The notes below the pieces were generated by a model. The model was given only the letters and a program-made list of their open reading frames with translations, was not told where the DNA came from and did not search any database. Positions 1-7,349 of a stretch of DNA of 12,085 nucleotides are shown here, in pieces. Each line of letters opens with the position of its first letter. Within the stretch, counting starts at the first letter, position 1. The DNA lies in the NCBI GenBank assembly GCA_900549945.1, contig URQJ01000042.1, positions 1-12,085 of the forward strand, given 5' to 3'. Both the position numbers and the translations under genes were made by a program. This DNA is from an uncultured Oscillospiraceae bacterium. GTDB lineage: Bacteria; Bacillota; Clostridia; Oscillospirales; Acutalibacteraceae.

Positions 1-1451
1 CGATCGGCGTCTTGAGCGGCGGGCAGAAGGCGAAAATCCAGCTCGCAAAAATGCTGCTCGGCGAATCCAACCTCCTGCTGCTGGACGAGCCGACAAACCA
101 CCTTGACATCCCCTCCGTCGAATGGCTCGAAGATTTTTTGAAAAGCTACGGCGGCTCGTACATCGTTATCTCGCACGACCGCTATTTTCTCGACGCGGTC
201 ACAAACTGCACCTTTGAGATCGAGAACACGCACCTCACGGAGTACAAGGGCAATTACACGAAATTCCTGCATCTCAAGGAGGAAAAACGCCTCGCGATGC
301 AGCGCGTGTACGACAACACCCAGCGCGAAATCAAGCGCATCGAGGGAATCATCGAGCAGCAGAAGCGCTTCAATCAGGAGCGCAATTACGTGACGATCGC
401 GAGCAAGCAGAAGTCGATCGACCGGCTGGAGGCGACGCTCCAAAAGCCCGAGGACGAGCCGGATTCGATCCGCTTTCAGTTCAAGGCCAGCCAGCGCGGC
501 GGCAACGATGTGCTGATGGCGGACGAGCTGGCGCTGCGCTTCGGTGAAAACCAGCTTTTTAAAAACGTCAATCTCGATATAAAACGCGGTGAAAAGGTAT
601 TTCTGATCGGCCCGAACGGCTGCGGCAAAACCTCGCTGCTCAAGATCCTGCTCGGCGTCTATCAGCAGACCTTCGGCGATTACCGCTTCGGCGCAAATAT
701 CGACGTCGGATACTACGATCAAGCACAGGGCAACCTCGACGAGAGCAAAACCGTGATCGACGAGATCTGGGACCTGCACCCGTATATGAACCAGACGCAG
801 GTGCGCTCTGCACTCGCTGTCTTTCTGTTTCGGGGCGAGGACGTATACAAGCCCGTCAAGGGCCTGAGCGGCGGCGAGCGCGCACGCGTGCTCCTTTTGA
901 AGCTGATGCTTTCGAAGGCAAACCTGCTGATCCTCGACGAGCCGACGAACCACCTCGACATCGGTTCCTGCGAGGCGCTCGAAAACGCGCTGATGGGCTA
1001 CGACGGCACGCTGTTCGTCGTCTCGCACGACCGCTATCTCATCAATAAGCTCGCCGACAAGATCTACTATCTCGATCCGACCGGCACAACGCTATACCTC
1101 GGCAATTACGATACATACCTTGAGTCGCGGCAGAAAACGGAGGCGGCGACGGCCGTCGTGCAGGAAAATACGGCGCGCGCAAACGCCTACAAGCAGAAAA
1201 AGGAGCGCGCGGCGGAAATCCGCAAAAAGAAGGCGGCGCTCGCCCGCTGTGAGCGCGAGGTGGAGGCCGCAGAGCTCGAAATCGAAGCGCTGAACGAAAA
1301 GCTGCTCGACCCTGCCGTCGCGAGCAACTACGAGCAGACGCTTGAAATCACGAATCAGATTGCCGCCTGCAAGGAGCGCTCCGACGCGCTGATGAACGAA
1401 TGGACGGCACTCAATATCTGGCTGGAGGAAAACAGCGAAAATGAAAGTTAA
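1..1451 (+). CDS. ABC-F family ATPase (ribosome-associated translation factor), 5' end outside window
   Basis: The reading frame is open from base 3, so the gene starts upstream; 482 residues are visible. ABC-F proteins have two ABC ATPase domains and no membrane domain; they bind the ribosomal E site and relieve stalling or protect from antibiotics. The fragment opens at the first domain's signature (LSGGQ, 12-26), then Walker B with DEPTNHLD near 84-107 and the switch histidine in SHDRYF. A charged helical linker (roughly 270-470), the ABC-F tRNA-interaction region, follows. The second domain is complete: Walker A GPNGCGKT at 609-632, Q-loop YYDQAQ, signature LSGGE near 864, Walker B LILDEPTNHLD near 928-960, and SHDRY near 1023. 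The last ~100 residues are a lysine/glutamate/alanine-rich coiled coil like the C-terminal domain of YdiF/Uup-type members. The end overlaps mtaB by 11 bases, suggesting coupled translation. The exact ABC-F subgroup cannot be settled without the N-terminus. Confidence 0.95.
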   Translation, partial: IGVLSGGQKAKIQLAKMLLGESNLLLLDEPTNHLDIPSVEWLEDFLKSYGGSYIVISHDRYFLDAVTNCTFEIENTHLTEYKGNYTKFLHLKEEKRLAMQRVYDNTQREIKRIEGIIEQQKRFNQERNYVTIASKQKSIDRLEATLQKPEDEPDSIRFQFKASQRGGNDVLMADELALRFGENQLFKNVNLDIKRGEKVFLIGPNGCGKTSLLKILLGVYQQTFGDYRFGANIDVGYYDQAQGNLDESKTVIDEIWDLHPYMNQTQVRSALAVFLFRGEDVYKPVKGLSGGERARVLLLKLMLSKANLLILDEPTNHLDIGSCEALENALMGYDGTLFVVSHDRYLINKLADKIYYLDPTGTTLYLGNYDTYLESRQKTEAATAVVQENTARANAYKQKKERAAEIRKKKAALARCEREVEAAELEIEALNEKLLDPAVASNYEQTLEITNQIAACKERSDALMNEWTALNIWLEENSENES

Positions 1452-2760
1452 AATGATCACACTGGGCTGCAAGGTCAACCAATACGAATCGGAGGCCATG
1501 CTCTCCAGTCTTTTGAAAAACGGCTTTTCGGCAGCGCAGGACGGCGAGCCGGCCGACGTCGTCGTGCTGAACTCCTGTACGGTTACGGCGGAAAGCGACC
1601 GCAAGGTGCGGCAGGTTTTCCGCCGCGCGAAAAAGGACAATCCCGACGCCGTGATGGTGCTCTCGGGCTGTATGGCGCAGGCGTTTCCCGAGGACGCGAA
1701 GCGGCTCGAGGAGGCCGATATCATTCTAGGTACCTCGAACCGCGCCCGTCTCCTGCCGGATCTTCTCGCCTTTCTCTCCGCGCGCCAGCGGATCATCGAC
1801 ATCGAGCCGCATACGAGCGGCGAAGCGTTTGAGCGCCTGCAGGTGGATAGCTTTTCCGGCCGCACGCGCGCTTTTGTGAAAATTGAGGACGGCTGCAACC
1901 GCTTCTGCTCCTACTGCATCATCCCCTATGCGCGCGGCCGCGTGCGCTCCAAGCCGCTCGAGGATCTCCGCGGGGAGCTTCACGCGCTCGCCGCAAACGG
2001 CTTTCGAGAGGTCGTTCTGACCGGCATCAACCTTTCGGCCTACGGGCAGGAATTCGGCCTGCACCTGTGCGACGCGATCGAAGCGGCCTGCTCGGTACCG
2101 GGCATCGAGCGCGTGCGGCTCGGCTCCCTCGAGCCGGAGCAGCTTTCCGAGGATGTGATCCGGCGTATGGCGAAGCAGAAAAAGCTCTGCCCGCAGTTTC
2201 ATCTTTCCCTGCAGAGCGGCTGCGATGCGACGCTCCGCCGCATGAACCGCCACTACACGGCGGACGAATACCGCACGATCGTGCGAAATCTGCGCGCGGC
2301 GTTTGAAAATGCCGCGGTCACCACGGATATTATGGTCGGCTTTGCCGGCGAGACCAACGCGGAATTTGAGGCCTCGCTCGCCTTTGCGAAGGAGATTGCC
2401 TTTGCGAAGGTGCACGTGTTCGCCTACTCCCGCCGCCCCGGCACCCGTGCGTACGACATGGGCGACCAGCTCACGAACGCCGTCAAGGAGGCGCGCAGCC
2501 GCGCGATGATCCGCGCCACGGCGGAAACGCAGCGCGCCTTTTTCGGCGCGCAGATCGGCCGCACGGAACAGGTGCTCTTCGAGCGCGCAGTGCAGCCCGG
2601 CGTCTACGAGGGCTATTCGATGAACTACACGCCGGTGCTCGCGGCGAGCGGTGCATCGCTTGCCGGTGAGATCCGCACCGTGCAGATCGAGTCATGCACC
2701 GACACGCACTGCATCGGCAGGATTGCGGAGCAGACGGGAGCGGATGAACATGCAGACTGA
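1441..2760 (+). CDS. mtaB: tRNA (N6-threonylcarbamoyladenosine(37)-C2) methylthiotransferase MtaB
   Basis: Radical-SAM enzyme that adds a methylthio group to t6A at position 37 of ANN-decoding tRNAs (B. subtilis YqeV type), in the cytoplasm. The 439 residues are close to the family length (about 450). The N-terminal UPF0004 domain starts with LGCKVNQYES and carries three cysteines for the auxiliary 4Fe-4S cluster (C10, C46, C77). The radical-SAM CxxxCxxC motif is C152, C156, C159 within GCNRFCSYCIIPYARG. The family signature HLSLQSGCDATLRRMNR lies near 254-270, and a C-terminal TRAM RNA-binding domain near 371-430. The GCKVNQYES start and RGRVRS after the cluster favour MtaB over MiaB or RimO. 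GGAGG at 1424-1428 is 12 bases before the ATG, slightly long, so coupling to the overlapping upstream gene may help initiation. The 3' end overlaps the next gene. Confidence 0.95.
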   Translation: MKVKMITLGCKVNQYESEAMLSSLLKNGFSAAQDGEPADVVVLNSCTVTAESDRKVRQVFRRAKKDNPDAVMVLSGCMAQAFPEDAKRLEEADIILGTSNRARLLPDLLAFLSARQRIIDIEPHTSGEAFERLQVDSFSGRTRAFVKIEDGCNRFCSYCIIPYARGRVRSKPLEDLRGELHALAANGFREVVLTGINLSAYGQEFGLHLCDAIEAACSVPGIERVRLGSLEPEQLSEDVIRRMAKQKKLCPQFHLSLQSGCDATLRRMNRHYTADEYRTIVRNLRAAFENAAVTTDIMVGFAGETNAEFEASLAFAKEIAFAKVHVFAYSRRPGTRAYDMGDQLTNAVKEARSRAMIRATAETQRAFFGAQIGRTEQVLFERAVQPGVYEGYSMNYTPVLAASGASLAGEIRTVQIESCTDTHCIGRIAEQTGADEHAD

Positions 2761-3531
2761 GATCCCCGCGCAGGCCCAGCAGGTGCTGGAAGCCGTCCGC
2801 CCGCTGTTCGGCGGCAGCCTGCTCGGCTTCTATCTGTATGGCCCTGCCGTGCACGGAGCCTGCGCCCGGACAGCGACATCGACCTGCTGACCGTACTCGG
2901 CCGGCCAATGACCGGTGCGGAGCGCAAGGCGCTGACCAAGGTGCTTCTCGCGCACTTCGGCCCTGTGGGCCGTATGGAGAAACGCCCGTTTGAGGTCACG
3001 GTGGTTTTTAACGCCGCGGCGGCCGTATTCCCGCCGGTCTGCGAATACATGTACGGCGAATGGCTGCGCGGCACATTGGAATCAGGCAAAATCCCGGGCG
3101 CCTACGTAGATCCCGATCTCGCGCTGCTTCTTTGGCAGGCGCAGACCTACGGCGAGCCCCTATACGGCGGCGCGCTGTGCACATGGATCGAACCGGTCTC
3201 TCCGGAGATGGTCCGGCGCGCGATCGCCGGTGCGCTGCCTGCGCTGCTGCAAAATCCGGCGGGCGACGAGCGCAACGTGCTTCTGACGCTCGCGCGTATG
3301 TGGTTCACACTGGAAACCGGGCGCATTGCCGCGAAGGACGAGGCCGCCGACTGGGCACTGGCGCGCCTTCCCCAGCCGCTCTGCGGCCCGCTCCGTCTGG
3401 CGCGCGACGGCTACCGTGGAATATGCCGCACGGATTGGCGCACAATCGGCAGCGAACTGCCGACGCTCATCGGCTTCCTGCAGGCGCAGATTGAGCGGCA
3501 CACGGCTGATGCGGCGGACTGCGATAAATAA
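2750..3531 (+). pseudogene. Frameshifted aminoglycoside nucleotidyltransferase (AadA/ANT(3'')-(9)-like)
   Basis: Two frames join into one protein of about 260 residues, close to AadA (about 260). Frame one runs from ATG 2750 (an in-frame ATG at 2744 is possible, but GGAG at 2737-2740 is better spaced for 2750) through LLGFYLYGPAVHG to about 2857. The rest, LRPDSDIDLLTVLG onward, is open from 2860 to the stop at 3531. One missing base between 2855 and 2860 explains the shift: restoring it gives the family motif GxxxHGGLRPDSDIDLL. Catalytic acidic residues are present (Asp codons at 2875 and 2881, Glu at 2992 in FEVTVV), as are the C-terminal blocks GDERNVLLTLARMWF and AADWALARLP typical of AadA. 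These enzymes adenylylate streptomycin/spectinomycin-type drugs. As it stands, translation from 2750 stops at 2890. The usual Gly-Ser of the motif is Gly-Pro here. It overlaps the end of mtaB by 11 bases. A sequencing or assembly error could mimic the break. Confidence 0.8.
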
Positions 3532-3536
3532 AAATG

Positions 3537-3571
3537 AAGCGGGAGCAGACCCGGAGAGTCTGCTCCCGCTT
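3537..3571. terminator. Bidirectional intrinsic terminator
   Basis: A perfect 14-bp stem (3537-3550 with 3558-3571) closes a 7-base loop (CCGGAGA). Read on the plus strand it is followed by a T run (TTTTT from 3570) just after the stop of the broken nucleotidyltransferase gene. Read on the minus strand the downstream side is T-rich (TTCATTTTTATTTAT), so it can also stop transcription from the acyl-CoA synthetase gene, which ends at 3625 facing it. Confidence 0.9.
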
Positions 3572-3624
3572 TTTGCACACGTATTTTTATGCCCGGCTTC
3601 TATCCGGGCGGCGTCCGCATACGG

Positions 3625-5292
3625 TCAGTCCGTCTGCTCGTCTGCCTTGCGGATCTGCGCGCGCTTAATTTTGCCGCCGAGCGTTTTCGGCAGTTCCTGC
3701 ACGTACTCGATCACGCGCGGATACTTGTACGGCGCCGTGACGCGCTTCACGTGGTTCTGCAGCTCTTTCGTGAGTGCCGGCGTGCCCTCGTAGCCCTCGG
3801 CGAGCACGACCGTCGCCTTGACGACCTGGCCGCGGATCGGATCCGGCGCGCCCGTGATCGCGCACTCGACGACCGCCGGGTGCTCGAACATCGCGGATTC
3901 CACCTCAAACGGCCCGATGCGATAGCCGGAACACTTGATCACATCATCGTTGCGGCCGACGAACCAATAATAGCCCTTGCTGTCGCGCCATGCGACGTCG
4001 CCTGTATCGTAGTAGGCGCCGCCGAGCTTCTCCTCCGTCATCTCCGGGTTCTTGAAATAGCCGGTGAAAAGGCCGGTCGGCGGGTTACTCTTCACGTCCA
4101 TGATCGCGATCGTGCCCTCGTCGCCGTCCTCGCAGACGTTGCCCTCGCTGTCGATAAGCTGGATATCGAAGAGCGGCGACGGCTTGCCCGTCGAGCCCGG
4201 GATCGGCTTGATCCACGGGAAATTTGCGATCAACACGGGACCCTCGGACTGCCCGAAGCCCTCGCAGAGCTCGAGACCCGTCAGATTGTACCACTTTTTA
4301 AAGACCTCCGGGTTCAGCGGCTCGCCCGCAATGCAGCAGTGATGGATGCAGGAGAGGTCGAATTTCGTCACGTCCTCCTGCAGCATGAAACGGAACATCG
4401 TCGGCGGCGCGCAGAACGTCGTGACCTTATATTTCGTGATTTTTTCGAGCAGGTGCAGCGGCACGAATTTATCCATATCGTAGGCAAAGACGACCGCGCC
4501 GCAGATCCACTGGCCGTAGATTTTGCCCCAGCCGAACTTGGCCCAGCCGGAGTCCGAAACGCTCATGTGCAGCTTGTTTTCTTCGACGCGCTGCCAGTAT
4601 TTCGCCGTGATGATATGGCCGAGCGGATAGGCGAAATTGTGCTGCACCATCTTCGGCATGCCGGTCGTGCCGGAGGTGAAGTACACGAGCATGGTGTCGT
4701 CCCAGCGCGTGGCCTCTGCGCCTGCGGGACGCTCGAAAGCATCGGAATGCGCCTCAAGCGCGTCGTTCAGGTTGAGCCAGCCCGCGCGGTGGTCGACGAC
4801 CATAACCTTGTTTTTGAGCGACGGCACGTCGCTTTCAGCCGCCTCGATCTGGTCGATGACGAACGCGTCGTTGACGCAGACGATCGTCTGCACCGAGGCG
4901 GAATTGCCGCGGTAGACGATATCCTTCTTCGTGAGCTGCAAAGAACCCGGGATCAGGATTGCGCCGAGCTTGTGCAGCGCCGTCGCGCAGACCCAGTATT
5001 CCCAGCGGCGGCGCAGAATCAGCATGACAACCGTTCCTTTTTGGACGCCGATGCTCTTGAAGAAATTCGCCGCGCGGTTGGAGAGCTTCTTCATGTCTGT
5101 AAAGGTGAACACCTTTTCGCCGCCGTGGTCATCGCACCAGACGAGCGCCTTCTTTTCCGGCTCACTGTCCGCCCAGGCGTCCACAATATCAAAACCAAAG
5201 TTAAAGTTCTCGGGCACATTCACCTTATAATTTGCCTTAAAATCCTCGTAGGAATCGAATTCGATGCGAGGCAAAAACCGATCGAGTAACAT
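3625..5292 (-). CDS. AMP-forming acyl-CoA synthetase (medium-chain/ACSM-like, ANL superfamily)
   Basis: Cytoplasmic enzyme that should activate a carboxylic acid with ATP to an acyl-adenylate and then to acyl-CoA. The 555 residues carry the full ANL motif set: A3 P-loop YFTSGTTGMPK at about 204-214, A5 CEGFGQSEG at 343-351, A7 YYDTGD at 427-432, the A8 hinge VGRNDDVIKCSGYRIGP at about 445-461, and A10 GGKIKR with the adenylation lysine near 541. The block DSGWAKFGWGKIYGQW (about 247-262) is typical of the medium-chain acyl-CoA synthetase group rather than acetyl-CoA synthetase; the true substrate cannot be read from sequence. Start: ATG at 5292, with AAGGA (5302-5306) 9 bases upstream; a TTG at 5298 is only 3 bases from that site and is less likely. 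It lies 86 bases downstream of, and is codirectional with, an XRE-cupin regulator that probably controls it. The terminator at 3537-3571 ends it. Confidence 0.92.
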   Translation of the reverse strand: MLLDRFLPRIEFDSYEDFKANYKVNVPENFNFGFDIVDAWADSEPEKKALVWCDDHGGEKVFTFTDMKKLSNRAANFFKSIGVQKGTVVMLILRRRWEYWVCATALHKLGAILIPGSLQLTKKDIVYRGNSASVQTIVCVNDAFVIDQIEAAESDVPSLKNKVMVVDHRAGWLNLNDALEAHSDAFERPAGAEATRWDDTMLVYFTSGTTGMPKMVQHNFAYPLGHIITAKYWQRVEENKLHMSVSDSGWAKFGWGKIYGQWICGAVVFAYDMDKFVPLHLLEKITKYKVTTFCAPPTMFRFMLQEDVTKFDLSCIHHCCIAGEPLNPEVFKKWYNLTGLELCEGFGQSEGPVLIANFPWIKPIPGSTGKPSPLFDIQLIDSEGNVCEDGDEGTIAIMDVKSNPPTGLFTGYFKNPEMTEEKLGGAYYDTGDVAWRDSKGYYWFVGRNDDVIKCSGYRIGPFEVESAMFEHPAVVECAITGAPDPIRGQVVKATVVLAEGYEGTPALTKELQNHVKRVTAPYKYPRVIEYVQELPKTLGGKIKRAQIRKADEQTD

Positions 5293-5305
5293 TTGCAACA
5301 GTCCT

Positions 5306-5332
5306 TTTATATTTTTACACAGGGCGTGTCAA
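5306..5332 (-). promoter_or_regulatory. Possible internal promoter in front of the acyl-CoA synthetase gene
   Basis: On the minus strand a perfect -35 TTGACA (5327-5332) is followed after 15 bases by TATAAA (5306-5311). The spacer is short, and the -10 box abuts the Shine-Dalgarno sequence AAGGA (5302-5306), so transcripts starting here would lose it. It may be weak or not used; the gene could instead be read through from the regulator gene upstream. Confidence 0.3.
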
Positions 5333-5349
5333 GCTGTATCCCCTGCTGC

Positions 5350-5366
5350 ACGGCGCCATGCGCCGT
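5350..5366. other. Short GC-rich hairpin between the regulator and acyl-CoA synthetase genes
   Basis: A 7-bp perfect stem (ACGGCGC at 5350-5356 with GCGCCGT at 5360-5366) and a 3-base loop lie 13 bases past the regulator stop codon. On the minus strand no T run follows, so it is not a standard terminator. It could protect the upstream mRNA end or lower expression between the two genes, or be chance in GC-rich DNA. Confidence 0.4.
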
Positions 5367-5378
5367 CCGTCTTTTATC

Positions 5379-5930
5379 TCATTCCGCGATGACCGTCAGG
5401 AAACGCGCTTTTACGTCCCCGCCGCAGCGCTGGCCGTGCGGCTTGGTCGGATTGAAGTAGATCGAATCCCCCGCCGTGAGCGTGAACTCCTCGCCGTCGT
5501 AGTTGACGACGACGGTTCCCTCCAGAACGAGATTGAATTCCTGCCCGGCATGTGTGATCAGGCCGGCCGGCGTGTCCGTCGGCTCGAGCGTCACGAGCAG
5601 CGGCTGCATCACCTTGCTGGAATAGCGGAACGCGAGATCCTCAAAGTAATACTCCGGGTTGCGGTTGACGACCTTGCCCTTGCCGCGGCGCACGATGTGG
5701 TAACTGTTGAGCTTCGCGGGTACGCCGGTGACGATCTCCGTGAAATCCACGCCGAATTTGTTTGCAACCTCGTAGATCAGGCTGATCGGAATATCCCGGC
5801 CGTTTTCCTCATAGCCGCGGTATACCTCCGGCTCCATGCCGAGCTCCGCCGCAAGCTGCTCGACCGTGTAGTCGCTGGCCTCACGCAGCTCACGCAGTCT
5901 TGCCGAAATCTCATTGTAATCGTTGGACAA
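5379..5930 (-). CDS. XRE-family transcriptional regulator with C-terminal cupin domain
   Basis: DNA-binding regulator of 183 residues. An XRE helix-turn-helix (about residues 9-66: ARLRELREAS, TVEQLAAELGM, VYRGYEENGRDIP) is joined by a short linker to a cupin_2 beta-barrel (about 105-180). The cupin shows THAGQEFNLVLEG and GDSIYFNPTKPHG, with probable metal or ligand residues H127, E131 and H165. This HTH-cupin design usually senses a small ligand in the cupin pocket (PuuR is the well-known example). Start choice: TTG at 5930 has a strong Shine-Dalgarno (AAAGGGGGA, 5937-5945) 7 bases away; the in-frame ATG at 5949-5951 has none and lies upstream of that site. It sits directly upstream of the acyl-CoA synthetase gene on the same strand, so it likely controls that gene and itself, perhaps responding to the acid substrate or acyl-CoA; the ligand is unknown. 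Confidence 0.9.
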   Translation of the reverse strand: MSNDYNEISARLRELREASDYTVEQLAAELGMEPEVYRGYEENGRDIPISLIYEVANKFGVDFTEIVTGVPAKLNSYHIVRRGKGKVVNRNPEYYFEDLAFRYSSKVMQPLLVTLEPTDTPAGLITHAGQEFNLVLEGTVVVNYDGEEFTLTAGDSIYFNPTKPHGQRCGGDVKARFLTVIAE

Positions 5931-5963
5931 GATGAGTCCCCCTTTATTCATTGCTTAGGCATA

Positions 5964-5992
5964 AGTATAACACCGGGAAGCACATTTTGCAA
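5964..5992 (-). promoter_or_regulatory. Sigma-A-type promoter of the XRE-cupin/acyl-CoA synthetase unit
   Basis: On the minus strand, -35 TTGCAA (5987-5992) and -10 TATACT (5964-5969) are 17 bases apart, which is optimal. The start point would fall near 5957, giving a leader of about 27 bases before the TTG start at 5930 and placing the ATG at 5951 too close to the 5' end to use well. The -35 box lies inside one copy of a direct repeat (see 5984-6014). Confidence 0.7.
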
Positions 5993-6014
5993 GTCGGCGG
6001 CGGCAATTTTGCAA
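5984..6014. repeat. Direct repeat ATTTTGCAA x2, candidate operator
   Basis: ATTTTGCAA occurs at 5984-5992 and again at 6006-6014, start points exactly 22 bases apart (about two helical turns), in the gap upstream of the XRE-cupin gene. One copy covers the -35 box. The second copy sits in the palindrome TTTTGCAAAA (6007-6016). AT-rich 9-mers like this should be uncommon in DNA of this GC content, so a binding site for the adjacent regulator is plausible but unproven. Confidence 0.4.
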
Positions 6015-6024
6015 AAATGAGGGA

Positions 6025-7305
6025 TTATGGCTTGAGCGCATCGATGGCGATCCGCGCATTCGCCATTTCGGCGCGCGTCTCCTCCGCGTCCAAATAGTCG
6101 ACGGCATAGAGCAGCACGCCGTCCGCACCGGTCTCCTCCGCGCGTTCGATCTGCCGCGCGATCGTATCCTCCGTATTGAGCCATGTGCCGTCGTCCGCAT
6201 CTGTGCCGGCCTTGTAGACAGCAAGGCCGATATACAGCTTCACGCTGTCGAGGCGTTCCATCGTGTTCCAGCTTTCGAGGGCCTCCTCAAAGGGCAGTGC
6301 CTCGTTCTCGAAACTGTAGTAGAGCTGCGGGCAGATGTAGTCGATATACCCGCTCTGCGCGCACCACGTGTACACATCCGCGTTGATCTTCTCGTTGTTG
6401 CCGAGGTTTCCCTGCGGTGAAATGCCGAACACAACGTCCGGCGCAGCCTGCTTGATGCGTTGGTAGACCGCGGCGATCAGCGCGTTGATATTCGCGGTGC
6501 GCCACTCGTGCAGCGGGAGCGGCTCATCCGTCTCCTCGCAGTAGGCGGCGTACTGGTTCGAATCGATCGATTCATCGTCGGTCGGGTAGAAATAATCGTC
6601 GAAGTGGATGCCGTCCACATCGTACAGTGCTGCGATCTCCGCCGCGCTGTCTGCAATGCGCTCGCGGACGACGGCGCTTGCCGGGTTGTAATAGACGCCG
6701 CCGTCGTACTCGATGAAGTAAAACGGGTTTGTTTCCCGGTTCTGCATGTAAAAGCCGGTTTCGGCGAGGGTATCCGGCGTGGACGCCGTCGATATACGCA
6801 GCGGGTTGATCCACGCGTGGAATTCCATCCCGCTCTCGTGGGCCCTGTCGATCATGTACTGCATCGGGTCGTAGCCGGGGTCCTCCCCCTGCGTGCCGGT
6901 CAGAATATGCGACCACGGCTCGTATTCGGAGGGATACAGGCTGTCCGCAAAGGGGCGCACGTGGACAAACACCGCATTCGCGCCGGATTCCCGCGCGCTT
7001 TCGAGCTTCGCGTCGTAATTTTCCTTGAAGGCATCTTCCGTTTTTTCCGCCGTTGAAAGCGACATGTACGGAATCCAGACGCCGACGAGCGGCTCATCCT
7101 CCGCCTGCGCCGCCGCTCCCTCTGCGGCCGGCTCTGTGCCGGCTGCGGTTTCCTCCGGCTGCGGTACGGCTGACGCGCTGGTCAGGCTCGAAGTACCTGC
7201 GGCCTGTGCCGGCTCCGGCTGTACGCCGCCGCGGGCTGCAAAGAACACGACGAGGGCCAGAACGACGAGCGCCGCAATGTAGTGACTTTTTTTCAGTACA
7301 ATCAT
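6025..7305 (-). CDS. Membrane-anchored GHL10-family (DUF187) putative glycoside hydrolase
   Basis: Protein of 426 residues. It has a basic N-terminus, one hydrophobic segment (about 8-24) acting as an uncleaved anchor or signal peptide (no lipobox cysteine), and an Ala/Glu/Pro/Thr-rich linker (about 26-72). A GHL10 TIM-barrel-like domain (about 73-400) follows, placed outside the membrane. Family blocks: VGVWIPYMS (74-82), VHVRPFADSLYPS (115-126), HAWINPLR (163-170), YYNP, DGIHFDDYFYP (231-241), FGISPQGN and YICPQLYYSF. Relatives include B. subtilis YngK and E. coli DigH (YddW), the latter acting on peptidoglycan glycan strands stripped of peptides, so a cell-wall role is likely; the substrate is not readable here. 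The acidic pair in HFDDYFYP is a good candidate for the active site. Start ATG 7305 has purine-rich AAAGGAAAAAAGG upstream. It is transcribed away from the DUF1294 operon, and no convincing promoter was found for it in the 118-base gap. Confidence 0.9.
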   Translation of the reverse strand: MIVLKKSHYIAALVVLALVVFFAARGGVQPEPAQAAGTSSLTSASAVPQPEETAAGTEPAAEGAAAQAEDEPLVGVWIPYMSLSTAEKTEDAFKENYDAKLESARESGANAVFVHVRPFADSLYPSEYEPWSHILTGTQGEDPGYDPMQYMIDRAHESGMEFHAWINPLRISTASTPDTLAETGFYMQNRETNPFYFIEYDGGVYYNPASAVVRERIADSAAEIAALYDVDGIHFDDYFYPTDDESIDSNQYAAYCEETDEPLPLHEWRTANINALIAAVYQRIKQAAPDVVFGISPQGNLGNNEKINADVYTWCAQSGYIDYICPQLYYSFENEALPFEEALESWNTMERLDSVKLYIGLAVYKAGTDADDGTWLNTEDTIARQIERAEETGADGVLLYAVDYLDAEETRAEMANARIAIDALKP

Positions 7306-7349
7306 ACGCCTTTTTTCCTTTCTTATCCCGGTTACCTGTGCCGTATCGC

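Noticed and set aside
1726..2415. A 229-codon minus-strand frame inside mtaB
   Set aside because: It mirrors conserved radical-SAM coding sequence; no ribosome site or domain.
2840..2890. Programmed frameshifting to explain the broken nucleotidyltransferase frame
   Set aside because: No slippery heptamer, internal Shine-Dalgarno-like stimulator or obvious downstream pseudoknot was seen at the shift point; a simple deletion explains it.
3591..3609. A second hairpin (GCCCGG/CCGGGC, 7-base loop) after the acyl-CoA synthetase stop
   Set aside because: On the minus strand it is followed by an A-rich, not T-rich, stretch, so it is not a terminator on its own; the stronger hairpin at 3537-3571 fits better.
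3589..5289. A 566-codon open frame on the plus strand, antisense to the acyl-CoA synthetase gene
   Set aside because: Its product is rich in Arg, His, Asp and Leu with no recognisable domain, while the opposite strand encodes a complete ANL enzyme with all motifs. Long antisense frames are expected opposite GC-rich genes.
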